Positions 10,901 to 25,054 of a stretch of DNA of 64,000 bases are shown piece by piece. Both the position numbers and the translations under genes were made by a program. The number at the start of each line of letters is the position of its first letter. Position 1 is the stretch's first letter. The notes under the pieces were generated by a model. The model saw only the letters and a program-made list of their open reading frames with translations. It was not told the DNA's origin and did no database searches. Source of the DNA: Cinclus cinclus (lineage: Eukaryota > Chordata > Aves > Passeriformes > Cinclidae); NCBI RefSeq assembly GCF_963662255.1, contig NC_085047.1, positions 12,144,347 to 12,208,346 on the forward strand, read 5' to 3'.

Positions 10901-13900
10901 TGATCTCTTTTCTTACAATCCTGAAAAGCCCTAACCATAGACATGTCCACAACAGAAGTAAGAAATGCCTAAGGAGCAATAATTACCTCCATTGCTTACT
11001 CATACAATCAATAAGACAAAGTCAGCTTGCTCATAACCCTTTGGAATTATTTTGGAAATTTGTATGTGAAATCTAATCTAGTTTTATGAAACATTTGTTC
11101 TCCTGCGTATCTGTGTTATGGATGTGAATTCTTTACTGTGAGATTCTGAAGGGCAGGCCATAAAGAACAAACCCTCAAATTTCTCCATTATTATACCTTT
11201 TGTTGCCACCTCATGTGGTTGCTTTTTTGTTGTCCACGTCAGGCAGAGCAAAGGAAAATCAGATACGTGGGTCAGAAACAGATTACTCAAATAAAGGGAG
11301 AAGATAGGAAGAAGAAAATCTGAAATCCTTGCAATTCACTCCCAAATAGCACACAAAATGAGATGAAAGCTGAGGCCAGAGGACCTGTAAAAGAGAACTG
11401 ATAAGCATTTACCTAGTGCTCAGTGTGTCAAGTGTAAGCATAAGCTTGCTCTCTAAATACACATATTCCAAAGCATATTGGCAGCATGACATTTTTTTGA
11501 TGTGAAAAATTATCTGTACATCCTTCCAAAAACATTCAGCCTCAGCCTTGCTCCTTTCCTTTTGAAATTTGTAGTGCAGCTTTCAGTAGAAGCTGAGCCT
11601 GACTTGAAAATGAAGATTTATATCAGTGCAGAATCCTTTGAAATATCCCACTTTACAGCTAAGATAACAGCAAGACAGCAATTATGTGTGGGTTTTAGAG
11701 GAAAGATATGACAAGGAAACTATTGTACTCCATCTTAAAATACTCCCCAAACCAGGGAACACAAGTATCTCAAGTTAGAGCACGAAATGATTTGGTCACT
11801 CTTATTTTCTTGTCCTCTGTACATGACCCTCAAAATAGCCACTGAGCTAAAGGTAATTTATATTCTTTTAGATACATGTGGAGAGATATTCAGTCCAGAC
11901 CTCTATGATAATCCATTTAGCCTCTTGCACCAAATTAACTTTTCACATTGGATGTTTGACAAGATGATAAATAAACAAAGTGATGTACAATTGGTTTATT
12001 TTTATTTTTAACATGATAATTCTTTCAGCAGTAGCTGACAGGTAACACAGAAGGATGAGGAAAATGCTGTTGGATTTTGAGAGCAACTAAGCATGTAATT
12101 ACTTTCTTAAAGATACAAAAAACTGAGTTCATCTATTTGAATAGAAGTTCATATTTTGTTCATTATGTTCAAATTGTTTCTCATTACCCATTGTAGGTAC
12201 GACAAAGAGAACACCTTTCATGTCAAAATTCTTTAAATGCTCCCAAGATACTGAATGGAAAAATGTTTTGTAACTCCTGTTGTTGAATCTATCAACAACT
12301 TCTTTATTTTAATGCCTATCTGAATTGGGAAAAAATACCTGATATCAAACACAACAGCACACAGGAAATACTAACAATGATATTTGAAATTTTATGACTT
12401 TTTATTTTTTTTCTATTACAAGCCTTCAAACACAATTTGTCTTCATTTAAAAATTGGAATTGCCACTGAAAAACCAATGAGAACTGGACAACTGAGACAC
12501 AGGACTAGTCTGCATGGAAGGATTTACATCCCAATGTAAATCAACTCTGACAGATTTCATATGCTTTGGAGGAAAAGAAACCAGCAAATGAAAACAAAAA
12601 TAGAAAAAAAAATTGCTCTTTTAAGTAAGTCTGAAATATGGGAAAAGCGTAAAAATTATTAGAAAGAGATCAAACGGAATGATGCCAAAAATCAGGCCTT
12701 ACAAAACCCTTAGAGAAGTGACCAGTATTTCAGATTTAATGTATTTTTTTCTCTTGCAGGAAGGAAGGGACAAGCAAAGGGAATGGGAAGGTTCAGTGTA
12801 ATTCTACAAAAAGTATTTTAAAGCTTGCAAATATATCTGCATTTTAGCTTGTATTCATCTATCACTATGCAATAACACAAGAGTTTTAGTATTTCCAGCT
12901 AGCACATGTATAATTATTTTAATAGAAAAATCAAAAGCCTGCAAACATTATATTGCCCATAAACCCCCTGATTTCCTCCCAACTTTGCAGAAACAACACA
13001 TTTCAAATAAATTAAAAAATATGTCTTGTTAAGTACAAGCCCAGCAGATGGATTTGAGATCTCTGGGTGGTTTTTTTTTTTTTTTGTTGTTGTTTTTTTT
13101 TTGTTTTGTTTTGTTTTGTTTTTTTTTTTTTTTATTTGCATTTAGAATTGATGAAAGATTACAGAAGTGGAACCAAGTAGGAAATTCTATTGCTAAAATG
13201 GGATGCAGTTCTCTCTGTCATACCCCTGTCAATTCTTCAAATTATAAATGGAAAATTAAACTGTTTCAGCCACAAAAGACTAAACTTGATTTTAAAATTA
13301 TAAGATTGTATTCAGTTGAAAACATAATTTTAGGAATCATTGCTGGTGTACAATTCTATTGAAAAATTTTCCTGTTACTACCAACTGAAAAAATCCATAT
13401 ATATTTACAGTTATTAAACTTATTGTCTTGGGGACAAAATCTTTTAGCACAGTCTGCTATAAATTGGCCTGAAAGTCTCTGCTCTGGAAGAATAAGGACT
13501 CTTAAGTGTAACAAGTTTTTAGAGATTTAAGTTGACATTGCAACACACTTGTAACATTCAGAATCTGTAAATGCTGAATGAGTCCCACATATTTTACAGC
13601 AAATATTAAGCTTCTATTTCTTTTCCAAAAGTAAGAAAGAATAATCAAGTTAGATGACTGCTTCTAAAAGAACAGACGTGACAATTTAATCTGGTGTATT
13701 TCAATTTGTTTGTTTTTTTTCCTTATTTCTTAAATAAAATCTTTTCCTACACTGTAGCACACGTCTGACTTTCTTCCATGAGCTTAAAGTTTCATTTGGG
13801 AGCACTAATATCCTGCATTTTTCTTCTCTTCCCCAGTAATACTTGTTCTTGCTGGTTATCTTTGAGATTTTATCTTTGAGATCAAGTTTATCCAAGAGAA

Positions 13901-14929
13901 AAAAGAGGTCATAAATAATAAAGACAGATTGTGTCACCACAGGTATTTTTGCAGCATTTAAAAAAAAAAAAAAAAGTATGTGGAGGTGAAAACAGCATAA
14001 TCTCCCACAAAAAATGATTTTCACTGCAGTCACATGTGAACACATGAACAGTCAAATACAAAGAAAATGGGTAACTAACTTTTCAGGGGGAAGCAGGCTA
14101 GTAAAATGCCTATTAAAGGGTGTCATAGTGCAACTGTACAAATCATAATATTTATGTAAATTCTAAACACTTGAGAAGGAAAAGGATAATGGAATTATAA
14201 ATTTTATTTCTTCCTGTTGTGTAATTTCAAATGTTCTTTATTGGCTAGGAGTTATGTGGAACAAAATATTTAGATATTTTTGTTTAAAATAAAATTAAAC
14301 CATCTCCTATAACTACATGAAAAACATGGAACTTTTGAAACAAATGAGGTAGTTAATAGCTTTTACACAACCCTTGGGAAATAAAATATACTTGGTCATT
14401 CAGAAATCACAGAAATGGAGACAAATCATTTGTTAGATAAAGGACAAAAGCTGAATTTCCCACCTAATTTCTAATAACTAAAATCCTCAATCATCAGAAA
14501 TAAAATAAAAATACAGAGAATTAGGAGGCATTTTGTCCAAAGTGAGGTTTAGATTTGATAACATGAAAGTTAAAGAGGGAACATGTTGGAAGGCTATGTC
14601 AGAAAACTAGAAAAAAATACAATCAAGGTAAAAAAACATACCAGAAGACTAGAAAAGGTAAAATTTAAATTTAAAAAAAAGGTAATGAATTTTGGAAACT
14701 TCACAATGCGTGGACTAAACCATGACATAATGTGGCAAAAAATTCTGTCAACTATGCGTAATTCAGGTATTAATTATTAAAATTTTTCTTTATTAAAGAA
14801 ACTGATTATTTACAGTAATGTGAAATTTTGCAAGTTACAATGAAGAAAGCATGTGTTAAACACTGTTTAAACTGTTGAAAAAAACCTGTGAGTATATACT
14901 GGGAAGCTGAGGGATATTTCATCAAGAAC
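8000..14929. other. Intergenic block, no gene recognised
   Basis: The block is AT-rich sequence upstream of TMPRSS15. It contains homopolymer and T/G-rich runs at 13071-13137 and A16 at 13960-13975. Open frames of 60-145 codons occur on both strands, but none has family motifs. I see no RNA gene, CpG cluster or clear transposon. Confidence 0.6.
13071..13137. repeat. T-rich (TTTTG)n-like low-complexity tract
   Basis: About 67 bases of T with scattered G, including TTTTG units. It explains the phenylalanine-rich and lysine-rich frames crossing it on either strand. Confidence 0.95.
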
Positions 14930-15196
14930 AATAGTGATAGGATAATGGATACAAATTAAAGGAGGGGAAATTTAGGTTAGATAATAGGAAGAAATCCTTT
15001 CCTGTGAGGGTGGTGAGGCCCTGGCTCAGGTTTCCCAGAGAAGCTGTGTCTGCCCCATCCCTGGAAGTGTTCAAGGCCAGGTTGGATGGGGCTCTGTGCA
15101 ACCTGGGATAAGTGGAAAGTGTCCCTGTCCATGGCAGGGGTTTGGAGCAAAATCATCTCTAGGTTCCTTCCAATCCTTTAACATTCTATGATTTTA
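14930..15196 (+). mobile_element. CR1 LINE 3' end
   Basis: The sense-strand CR1 tail is present in order: GGGGAAATTTAGGTTAGATA, AGGAAGAAATCCTTTCC, GAGGGTGGTGAGGCCCTGG, GTGTTCAAGGCCAGGTTGGA and the terminal ACATTCTATGATTTTAT. The copy is truncated at its 5' side and moderately diverged. Confidence 0.93.
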
Positions 15197-15529
15197 TTCT
15201 GACCTGCTGAACAATGAGAAATACGCTCACCTCTAAAATTTTGTATAGAAATCTGTCTACTAAACATGTCAGAGCACTGCACTTGCCTGCAATGCTGGAG
15301 CCTGCTTCAAGGATCTGGGAAAGGATTTTCTAAATTTCCCCTCCCCAATGTGACTTTGTTGACATTAAAGCTGTGTCCACAGGACAGCTGGGTAGGGACA
15401 AACACACACCCAGTGACTCCTACAGAGATACCATCTGTCGTGTGTTGACACCACCACTTCCAAACCATAGCAAGCAATTCCAAAGTTTCAATGAAATCTC
15501 CCTGACAGATTAGCTACTAGCCTTTACAG

Positions 15530-15765
15530 TGTTTTTCATGGCTAAGCATGATGTTATATGGAATGGAATATCCCTCTGACCCAGCTTTGACCCTGCCAAG
15601 CCTCACCCTGCTCACTGTGGGAGTCAGAATGGGAAATAGAGAAAATCTTGGTTCTGCTTAGCCACAGCCAATATTTGACAGAGTTTCAGACATGATTATA
15701 AAATACAGTGTCATACAGCCTGCTATGAAGAAAATTAACTCCACCCCAGCTGGACCAAGTATAAT
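15530..15765 (+). mobile_element. Avian ERV LTR-type repeat fragment
   Basis: The run from GCATGATGTTATATGGAATG through GGAATATCCCTCTGACC to GAAGAAAATTAACTCCACCC follows the order of a common avian LTR 3' region that I recognise from other bird genomes. No polymerase or envelope remnant is nearby. The borders are approximate, and the left edge could reach about 15445. Confidence 0.6.
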
Positions 15766-16624
15766 AGATAAAGAGAATATTACTTAATTTAATGATACAA
15801 TTTAGTGAGTAAATAAATATTAATCATAATAAAGATATGATAACCACTACATCTCCTTCAATGACATGAAGTTTTCACATTGGTGACAGTTGGTGACACT
15901 AAATCACAAGGTAAAGAAAGGAAAAAAAAGAAAAGGTGAAGGTGACTTTTCTAATACTTACCAATCTTTAGGTAATAGGGAATTTTAATCTCCTGGGTAG
16001 GAAACTCAACTAACAGCTCAATTCTGAAAAGCTGCAAGAACATATGAATCCCTGCATTAACAAAACTCACAGTCAGACCAATATTGTTAAAAATCACAGT
16101 CCTTGCTTGATCTGCCATCTTTTTGGAAACAATATATTCAATATCAGGAGGCAGCCACTGTGTTTATTGTTAGATCATTTTCTCTGCACAGTGATCCTAT
16201 TCTAATTCAGATAAACAAAAGAGTTTTCTTTTTACACATTAGAAAACAAGTTGTTTAGTTCTCACTGATCAGGTTTTATACTATTGCATGAACTGCTGGG
16301 ATTTCTGCTTTGTGCAGGATTTACACTGACCATCCCTTCTTATTAACTTTCACAGTCATGTTCCACTGTGCATTGAAGTCAATATTACAAATATTTAACA
16401 GGCATTTGTAGCATATCCACTGGGCTCACCAAACAACATACCAGTAGTGATAATTTTGGGACTGGCTGGAAATAGAATAGACAGCAGTCTACTTTCAAAT
16501 ACCTTAAGCTATATCTTTCTGAAAGTCCTCCTTCATAAGGAGTGGTTACTGTACACAGATATTAGGCTCCTGGTACATCAAAGGAACTTTTTCAAGAACT
16601 TCTGAAACTTTCTGTCAACTGCAG

Positions 16625-16686
16625 AAGGTTGGAACTAGATGAGCTGTAAAGGCCCTCCAACCCAGGCCATTCTGATTCTATGATAA
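16625..16686 (+). mobile_element. Short CR1 LINE 3' tail
   Basis: About 60 bases match a CR1 terminus: AAGGTTGGAACTAGATGAG, then GGCCCTCCAACCCAGGCC and TTCTGATTCTATGAT. Confidence 0.8.
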
Positions 16687-19370
16687 TGTGTAATAGAATA
16701 TTAGGCTATGTCAATGTGAGTGGCAAAGAGATTGTTTCCAGCTGTATGACATCCTTCTACTAAGTGCACATTTAGGCAAAACCTACATGCTCTGTACCCC
16801 TAACAGATTTCTCTGAGTCACACAACCTTTTATGCTTTCTAAGCACATTCCGGGCTCTCTAAATGGGAGGGAGTTTTTTTTGCCACTGAGCTATATCAGA
16901 TTAAAACTGTGCTCCTTGAGCTGGCTCAGCTAAGCCAGACATGACTGAAGAGGGGTCAGAGAGCATCCCTCACTCCATACCACTGAACTGCTCCCAGAAC
17001 ATGGCACGTGGCCTCCTCATGCTGCCTAACAACATGAAAGCAAATCCAGGCAGGTGACCCAGGGGATTGTGGTGCTGATGAAGAGACACATAGGTTAAGT
17101 ACTATGGATATGGGAGGCAAATTCATGACCTATATTCAGGATCAACTCAGTGGGCTACATATGGAACCAGAGTCTGGCAGTCCTGCAAACACCCTGAGTC
17201 ACTTGCTGCTTCCTTGACTTTAGACCTCAAGGTAAGCAAAGTGTCTAAACCCATTACAGATTATTTTTCCTACAATTTCAAAGAGGGTTTTATAGCTTAG
17301 AACTGAATCTTTCATTTCTGAAAAGCTTTACATTCTTAGAAACAAGGGGGCGTTTGTGAATAAGTCAGTCTTTCTTTTCCTGTTTTGTTTATTTTTTTTT
17401 TTTTTGGTCTCTGTGCTGGTCTCATCCAGACTTGGATTTTTGCCTGGTCATTTCCTAGTGCCCAATGGGAAACATCAAGGAGGGGCCGACGCATCAACTT
17501 TCACTATCTGCAAACTGAGAAGGAGAAAAAGAAAAAAAGAAACAATTTCATGGCAAAAAGAGTCTAAAGTGATGGTATAGGGAAAAGGTTTCAAATGCCC
17601 TTACCTGCAGTCAGAAATGGATCTTTAATGGCAGATAAAAGCTGATCATGTCCCTAAAGTAAAATAAACCAAAGGGTGACAGCAAAGGTACTCAGAGGGA
17701 GTGAAAGGAAAGTGCTTTGCTTTGGAATCAGGCCATAAGGAAAAGTGCAGCTAAGGATAATTCATTTTACAGTCTTCCCCAGGCTGTATTAGTCCTCTTG
17801 CAATTTTGGAGAATAATGGAACTAAAATGTTCTTTCCTGGAGCTGTGAGTTCAGCTTCATTAGGTCTTTTTTCCGTATATTGGAATTTAGACAACAGGGA
17901 GATATGTCCCTTTCATCACCCAAAATGGACAGATACAGATCATTAAGCCACCTCTTCTAATACCTGGAAGTATCAACTAAGATTTTCTCCAGAAACAGCC
18001 TACCATTTTTCTAGGAGTTATGTCAACTAACTCTTATAAATCCAGTTGGTCATAGTTGGAAGTTGATGTTAACAAGCCTGATCCAAAGCCCACTCAAATT
18101 GGGAGACTCTCACTGACACCACCATTGCAGCCAGCACTGGTTGTAGAGGAAGTCCCAGAGCAAAAGAGTTCTATTTATAAAAAAAAAAAAAAAAATTAAA
18201 AAATCATACTTGCATTTTAATCTTACTACACTACATATTTATTGTCGTTAAATAAGACTGAAATTCAGTTTAAATATCACAGATTTCAGTACTATTTTAA
18301 ATCTATATTCAAACAAAGCTTTAAATTAAGAAACAATGTTTAAAAGTAATTTCTAACAAACTGTAATATGTATCTTATTGAGTTTATTGCATTTATAAAA
18401 GAGTCAGCTTAGTTTCAAACTCTTCTCAGCATATAAAAAGAAGCTAAGCCACATTTAAAGCCCCTACATTATTTCAACTAATAACTCCACTTGAAAACCA
18501 GTGAAGTTTAGTCCCAAATTATAGCAAATGTTCAGGTGAGATGGTGATGATCTTGAGAATGGTTTTAAAATAATTTGCATGTTCATGAATACTAAACAAA
18601 TTAATTGTTGAGGGAAACATATTGCTGCAGCAGTTGGAAAATCAACAAGAGAAAATTAAACCTGATGCATAATTTTAACACTGATTCGGTAATGTATGGA
18701 AACCCATCTTAAAGCTAACACAGAGCTAGTAAGTCAAGTCAGCCTCAAAGTGAAATAGAAAGTCCTCCCTCTGAGGAATGTCTATTGAGCCAGAGAGATT
18801 ATCCAAGGGTAGGAAATTAGTTGAAGCATGAAAAATAAATTTTTAAGGGAAGATGTGCCAATAAATCCAGCAAAGGAGCAGATGTTGTTTCTGTATTAGA
18901 AATTTCAGCTGTGTCCATATGGTGAGAGAAGTGAATATTGCAAGAATGGGTCAAGGCCTTAACTTGAAGTACGGGTGAAAAAGTCGTGGTTAGAGAGTAC
19001 TTAGTATTAAACACATGCTTTCAGCTAACTGAATATGTGGACATTTTTCCTAAAAACCCCCAAACATCTCTCTAAATTAATCTTAAAATACTAGTTTTAA
19101 AGGACTTTAGAAAGGCTTTCACCATATAATGTATCTAGGAAAAAAAAAAAAAAAGCTGTCTGAAACCCCAAAATCTACCAGTGCAGATATGTTTGCATAT
19201 TCCGAGGCCAAATGTCTGGAAAAGAATGGAAAAAAAATACTCCCACTCATTGTAAGCATCCCAAATGACACAGATGTTTGGGATACATAGAATTTGGAGC
19301 ATGGACATTGTGAAAACAATTCACTCAGAGCAATTCACTCAAATCTCATTAATTTGTTTTTTTTTTCCAC

Positions 19371-19562
19371 AGGAGAGGATAAGAACAGGTTTAGACTAGA
19401 CAATAAAAAAACAACCAAACAAAAAAATTGAGAGTGTTGAGGCCCCGGCACAGGTCGCCCAGGGAAGTGTTCAAGGCCAAGCTGGATGAGGCTCTGAGAA
19501 ACCTGGAATTGTGAGAAGCATCTCTAAGGTCCTTTCCAACCCAAAGAATTACAGAATTTTAT
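19371..19562 (+). mobile_element. CR1 LINE 3' fragment interrupted by an A-rich insertion
   Basis: AGGAGAGGATAAGAACAGGT, then GGCCCCGGCACAGGTCGCCC, GTGTTCAAGGCCAAGCTGGA and TCCTTTCCAACCC follow CR1 order. The segment between the first and second parts is replaced by an A-rich run with AACAAACC-like units (about 19403-19428). Confidence 0.85.
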
Positions 19563-22500
19563 AATAGCAAAGGTTTTAGATTGGCTCAGTCATATGTTTT
19601 GACTTAAGCAGACTTCTGATTCTATCTTACATACAAATTTATCAAAGGAAGATTTGCAAGGTGAATGCAAAGTTTTTGAAATCTTATTCTCAGAAAGCTG
19701 CTATCAGTGGTTTGGTACCTGGAAGGAAGCCTGCAAAAGGGTTTCATAATAATTATATTTCAGCAGAAGTGACAGCTACTAACGTTTCTATGTAAACATA
19801 GTTGTATTTATGCAAATTTAAAACATGCACATTTTATTCCCTCAATGTTTCTGATTAACTTCAAATAGAAAAATTTTTGCTGTTGATTTGAGTTAGTCTT
19901 TATTGTGATCTGTTCAATAACAAAAAGATGAAGATCTCAAAAAGCAGAATATTTTATTCTAATGAGATTAATGGCAAGCGCTCATTCGGGGTTGAAAATG
20001 TAAACACTGAATGAGACATGAAGGAAGTGAACTCACCTTTACTGACAAAGTGACAAAAGGCAAATGTACTCCCCTTCTATTTTGCAGTGATTTCTAATCT
20101 TGCATGCAAGTATTTTACAGATTTCTAAAAACAAACACAAACAAAAAAAAAAAAAACAAAACCCAAAACAAACAAGAAAACACCCCTCCCCCCAAACCCT
20201 CCAGAAGCAAAAGGGTTTTCATTATTCATATTTGGACCTTACCTTGAAAGTTTCAATCCAAGCACATATGTTTTGCTGGGAATACAGTTTTAGGCACTGT
20301 TTTAAATATTTCAAGATCTGAAAGAAAACCAAGGCTTGCCTCTGTGAAGGATCAATCTGCCCACGGGAGGGCAGTGCTGCTCTTTACAAATCCCATGTTT
20401 GCCCTCCTTTTTTTGGAAGGGAAAAAGGACAAGCATTAAAAGCCAGGGTTTCAGGGTGCATCTCTTCAGAGTGCATTGTACCTGCTGCTCTTAGTGTTGC
20501 ACTGACAGCTTAGGATGGGGAAAACACACGGAAACTTTCTCAAAGTTATGTTCTGGATGGAGTTAACTAACCACTGAAACCATGTACACGTTAAAGCTTT
20601 GTGTTGATGTTTCCACAATTTACAGTTTCACCCTGATTTGACAATATTCAACCTATGCAACTTTGATAGAAATTATGGATCTCACTTTGAATTACATAAA
20701 CAAAAAGAGAGACTTTAACAATAAACTCTATTTCTGAAGATGGCAGCCTTGATTTCCTACTCCAGAGAGACATTTTTTGCTGACTTGTTTTTATGGTTAC
20801 AGTTATGAAATTTTAGAAAATCACTGCAAACAAATTTTGTTTCTAATAAAAACTGCAGCAATCAGAAATTGTCCTACTTATTCTTCAAGCATTACCATTT
20901 GGTCTCCGAGTAATTACCAAAGTAATTTCATTCTTTCTTCACTTGGAATCTGATGATCACACAGACTATGCTAGAACAATTCTGCTTCTTGATAAAAAGA
21001 TTGCCTCTTCCTAAAAACTAGGAAAAGCAACGCATTCCAGATGGCTACACAAACTCCTTAGGCATGGATCTTTCAGCAACACACACGTTTATGTATCTGC
21101 AACACAAATTCTTTATTCAAATCCTTGAAAACAGTAGCAGACCAACAAAAATTAATTTAGACTGTTTTTATTGTAAACTTTCAGTTTAATAAAGATAAAA
21201 AAGAGAGCAAAAGCTGTTGTTGTTTTTTTATTCAGAAAAAATAAGGATGCTTTTTATTAGCATTTGCTCTTACTCTCAGTACTGCACTCATTAAGATGAG
21301 ACAAGCATTCCTTAGTTTCTGCTTTACCAGTACCTATGTATATACTGCTATTTAATCACCTTCAAATATGTAAAGAGGGTACAATGGATTATAATCACTC
21401 AGGATTTCAGCACAGAAAATGAAAGCTTCAAAATTTTTTTCTCCATGTTTACAGAGCCCAGAAATATGCCACAGGATTTCTAGAGTGATACATCTCCAGC
21501 ACGGTGGTGATTTTATGCACAATTTAGTCTAGTCTTTTCTGCAGGATTTTTAACGAAGTCCATCCAAGCTCAACAGCTTGTAGATGAGAAATAAGATTGA
21601 ATATGTCAAAGGAGATTTATGTGTGGATCATTATTTCTAGGCAGAAGAGAATGATATCTGTCTTGGGGAAAGAATTATGGTCCTCAAATTCTCATCCAGT
21701 CACATGGGTTTCAAAAAAAATATTAATTACAAGAATGAGGATGACCTGTCTGTGAAATGATAGCCCCTTTTAGTTAGTTTCTATAGTTTAATTGCCAGAT
21801 TAGATTGCTATGTGAGAAATTGTCTCTAGGGAGCATTTTCTTAGATAGAGATCAGTGAATCTGCATGTTTCTTGTTTTCCACTTTTGCTCATATCACCAT
21901 TTTTTAAAGGATTTGTGTATGGAATCTGTAAGTTCCCTGTTGGATAACAGAAAGGGTCCCTCTAGACTTGTCGACTCTGTATTGGCACCACTTTCACATC
22001 TCACAACTGCAGAGGCAGATTTGATCTGATATTAAATTAGGACAAGTTTTGCATGGTAATGACTAGGCTCAAAATTCAACTTGGTGCGTGTCCCAGTAGT
22101 TTCATATTGTCACCTTCCAGCCCCCTCTCCGTCTACAGCTCACGTCTAATAAGATCCCTTTGTCCTCAAAGTCACTGATTTTTAGCTCTACAACAAATTC
22201 CATTTGGATGTTTACATAATGCTGGACCATAATCAGAAGCTATGAGGAGAAAGAAAGTTCATAAAGAATTATTCTACTTAATTTTCTTGCTGCTAAAGGG
22301 TTTTGAACTGACAGACTGCAAATAATCAAATAATCAGTAAATAGAGAAGCTCAGCTCACTTTCCTTAATCTTTGAACAAGTAGCATAGAGAGCTAAATAG
22401 CCACAAATCATCTGCAAAACGACCTTGATATCTCAGATGCTGTTGACATGGTCAAAAAGGGCATTTGAAGAAAAAGAAGAGGAAAAATAGCTGTTGGCTT

Positions 22501-24819
22501 ATAAAGAGCCTCTCTGTAACTAATGCATCTACTTGCACCTTTTTCTAACTCTTCATTTAAATTCGAGTTCAATTTTTCTTGTAATGGAGGCTGGTGGAAT
22601 CTGCTGTTATAGCTGGAGGTTCCAAATGTAAACTCTTCTACAGTTTCATAAGTACTGATCTTCCCATCCTCATCACTTATTGTGCTAGGCCTTGATTTTT
22701 CCTCAGGGTTTGCTGTGACTTGAAAGCAACTGTGTAAATCATTTTTGCTTATTGCCTTGCACAGACCTACTGTATGAATAGCACTGAACAGCATTAAAAA
22801 TAAGGTGATGGGTGGAGGGGAATACACATTAAACATGGAGCTAAGAATTTCCTGTTAGCCTAATAAAAATCTTAACATAAATGCAAATGAAGCAGCAGTT
22901 ATTGGAGTTACAAAACATTAATATATAGTTCAAACCAGTAAATTAAAAAAAAAACAACAAAACTGACTGGCAATAAAAACTTAAGAGGTCTACAGGAAGA
23001 CTTACAAGTTTTCTGTGTCTCTAAAGTGTTATGCTCATCTTTTCTATGACTGCTACTGTCAGCTGTGACAATTTTCTTGAAGCAGAAAGATCTAGAACAC
23101 CATCCACATACCAAAGACTTTTCAGGAGAAGGTTGTTGATGATGGATTTTCTTTTGCTTCACCTGCCTTTCCTCTGTTCCCAGAGAAAGAGTGGGAGCTT
23201 CCCTACAGTCCCCCAGGAACTGCCTGGAGCTGCATCCCCTTCCTTGGTGGCACTTCCAGAGCTGGAACTCAGACAGACTGGGCAGTGGGAACCCAGCTGA
23301 GCCCCCTCAGGCCACTCCATGGACCGAGCAGTGCAAGTAACACCCAGGAGAAAAACACATTACTGACAGTTCTAAGAAGGTTACTTGAGGCTGTCCTAAA
23401 AATTTTTCTTGGCCTCAGGAATAAACAGTCTGTTCCATGTATAAATGATGCTTATTACAGTTCCTGAGTTCCAACTAACTCTGATGTTTTCTAGGAATGA
23501 GAAGAAAAATTAAGGGAACAACAGAGACACCTGAATTTATATTGGAAAGTTGATTTTTTCCAAAGTTAATAGGTAAAAGTAGAATGAAAAAGAAAAATCA
23601 TATCCTTTACTAAGTTACGCTGTAACTTTAACGAAGCAGCAGGAGCAGCTTCTGCAATCAGCCTGCTCCTGACTAAGTGGATCCAGAAGAATTACATGTA
23701 GAAAATGATGCTATATTACCTTCTTCAAGAAAGTCTTTGGAAGAGAAAATTTAGCACACAGGGTCATTAATTAATCTATAAAAATAAATTAGCTCAGATT
23801 GAAAGAAAAAATTGCCTTTAATTTCTCTTATTTAATTTGGGAAAACATTCTCTGCCTTTTCTCTTCCTTTTTTTCTCCCATCAAAATCATCCAATGAAGG
23901 AATCCAAGTAATCCATGAAGCAATCATTCACGGATAGGAAGATCACTTAGTGGAATAACATTAGCTATACAAAGAATATTTACTTTGGTCAGCCTGTGTT
24001 AGTTGCAAGAAGAAAGAACAATCTTTCATCCATATGAATGCAAACAGGTACAAACAGTCTGTAATAAATATTTCTATCTGAGAGTGTCTTCCCAATAAGG
24101 AATATGAAAGATGGACTTTTCTTATAAGTAATCAGTCCATGAAGAAAATGTGTGTTGTCATTGCCTATGGCAGTAGATGCCTACAGCTCCTCTCACAGAA
24201 GTTCTGAGCAGTCATCCACCAGCTGTCATTCCAACTTTCCTGGGTCAGAATTTCCAGAGACAGTCATGATATCTCAGCTACAGAATAGTGTATTTCAATG
24301 TCTCTGACTTTGAAGAGTTTGGTGATTATGTCTCATTCTTTTAAGCACTTCCAAAGTATTTGAGGCTAATGCATACCATGCAGGCCCTCTGACATGGTTT
24401 AGAGAAGAACAAAACGTCCCTCTGAATTTTTCTTTGAATAATGAAAACCTTATAATACCCAACAATTAATTAGGCTATTCTGGAAGTTTTGAATTCATGC
24501 CTGCATAACTCTTACTGTTGGCTCAACTCCTGCTCCAGTTTTGGCCTGACACACTCCTCATGCTGAGACCTGATGGATTCTCTGGCCATAGACAGAGTGA
24601 CATATTGTTGGGATGCAATGCATGGGAAGGAGTAGAGGCCACTCTGCAGCCATCATCACCCTAAGCTTGCCCTCTCCTGAAGATATCACCTCCTGCCATC
24701 TTGCATAGCAGTTGTCTGGAAGTCCCTTCAAAATCCAGTAAGTAATGGATATGGTACAGACCAAACTTCCAAGATGGAAGTTATAAATACATTGGCTTAC
24801 CTTAAGCTTAGCCTTAGGC
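19563..24819. other. Intergenic block, no gene recognised
   Basis: The block is AT-rich, with an (AAAC)n-like A-rich tract at about 20126-20190 that ends in a C-rich run. The one frame that stands out is a 142-codon minus-strand ORF (22408-22836), which is described among the findings. No repeat family was recognised in the remainder. Confidence 0.55.
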
Positions 24820-25054
24820 TGTGCCAGAGAAGATTCAGGTTGGATATATGGAAAGAATTTCTTTGCTGAAAGGGTTGTTAAACATGGGAGTGAGCTGCCT
24901 GGGATAGTAGAGTCACAATTACCTGAAGGTGTTCAAGAAGTAACTGAACATGGCGCTTGGTGCTGTGGTCTGGATGACAAGGTGGTGATCAGCCAAAGGC
25001 TGAACTCAGTGATCTCAGAGGTCTTTTTCAACCATAATGATTGCGTGGTTCTTT
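24820..25054 (+). mobile_element. CR1 LINE 3' fragment
   Basis: The phrases AGATTCAGGTTGGATAT, GAAAGAATTTCTTTGCTGAA, GGGTTGTTAAACATGGGAG, GTGCTGTGGTCTGGATGAC and GATCTCAGAGGTC are successive parts of a CR1 3' region, ending in a degenerate ATGATTGCGTGGTTCT tail. It is a different CR1 subfamily from the copy at 14.9 kb, which lacks the 'GTGCTGTGGTCT' part. Confidence 0.88.

Noticed and set aside
13048..13362. Phenylalanine-rich ORF
   Set aside because: It is caused by the poly(T)/TTTTG tract.
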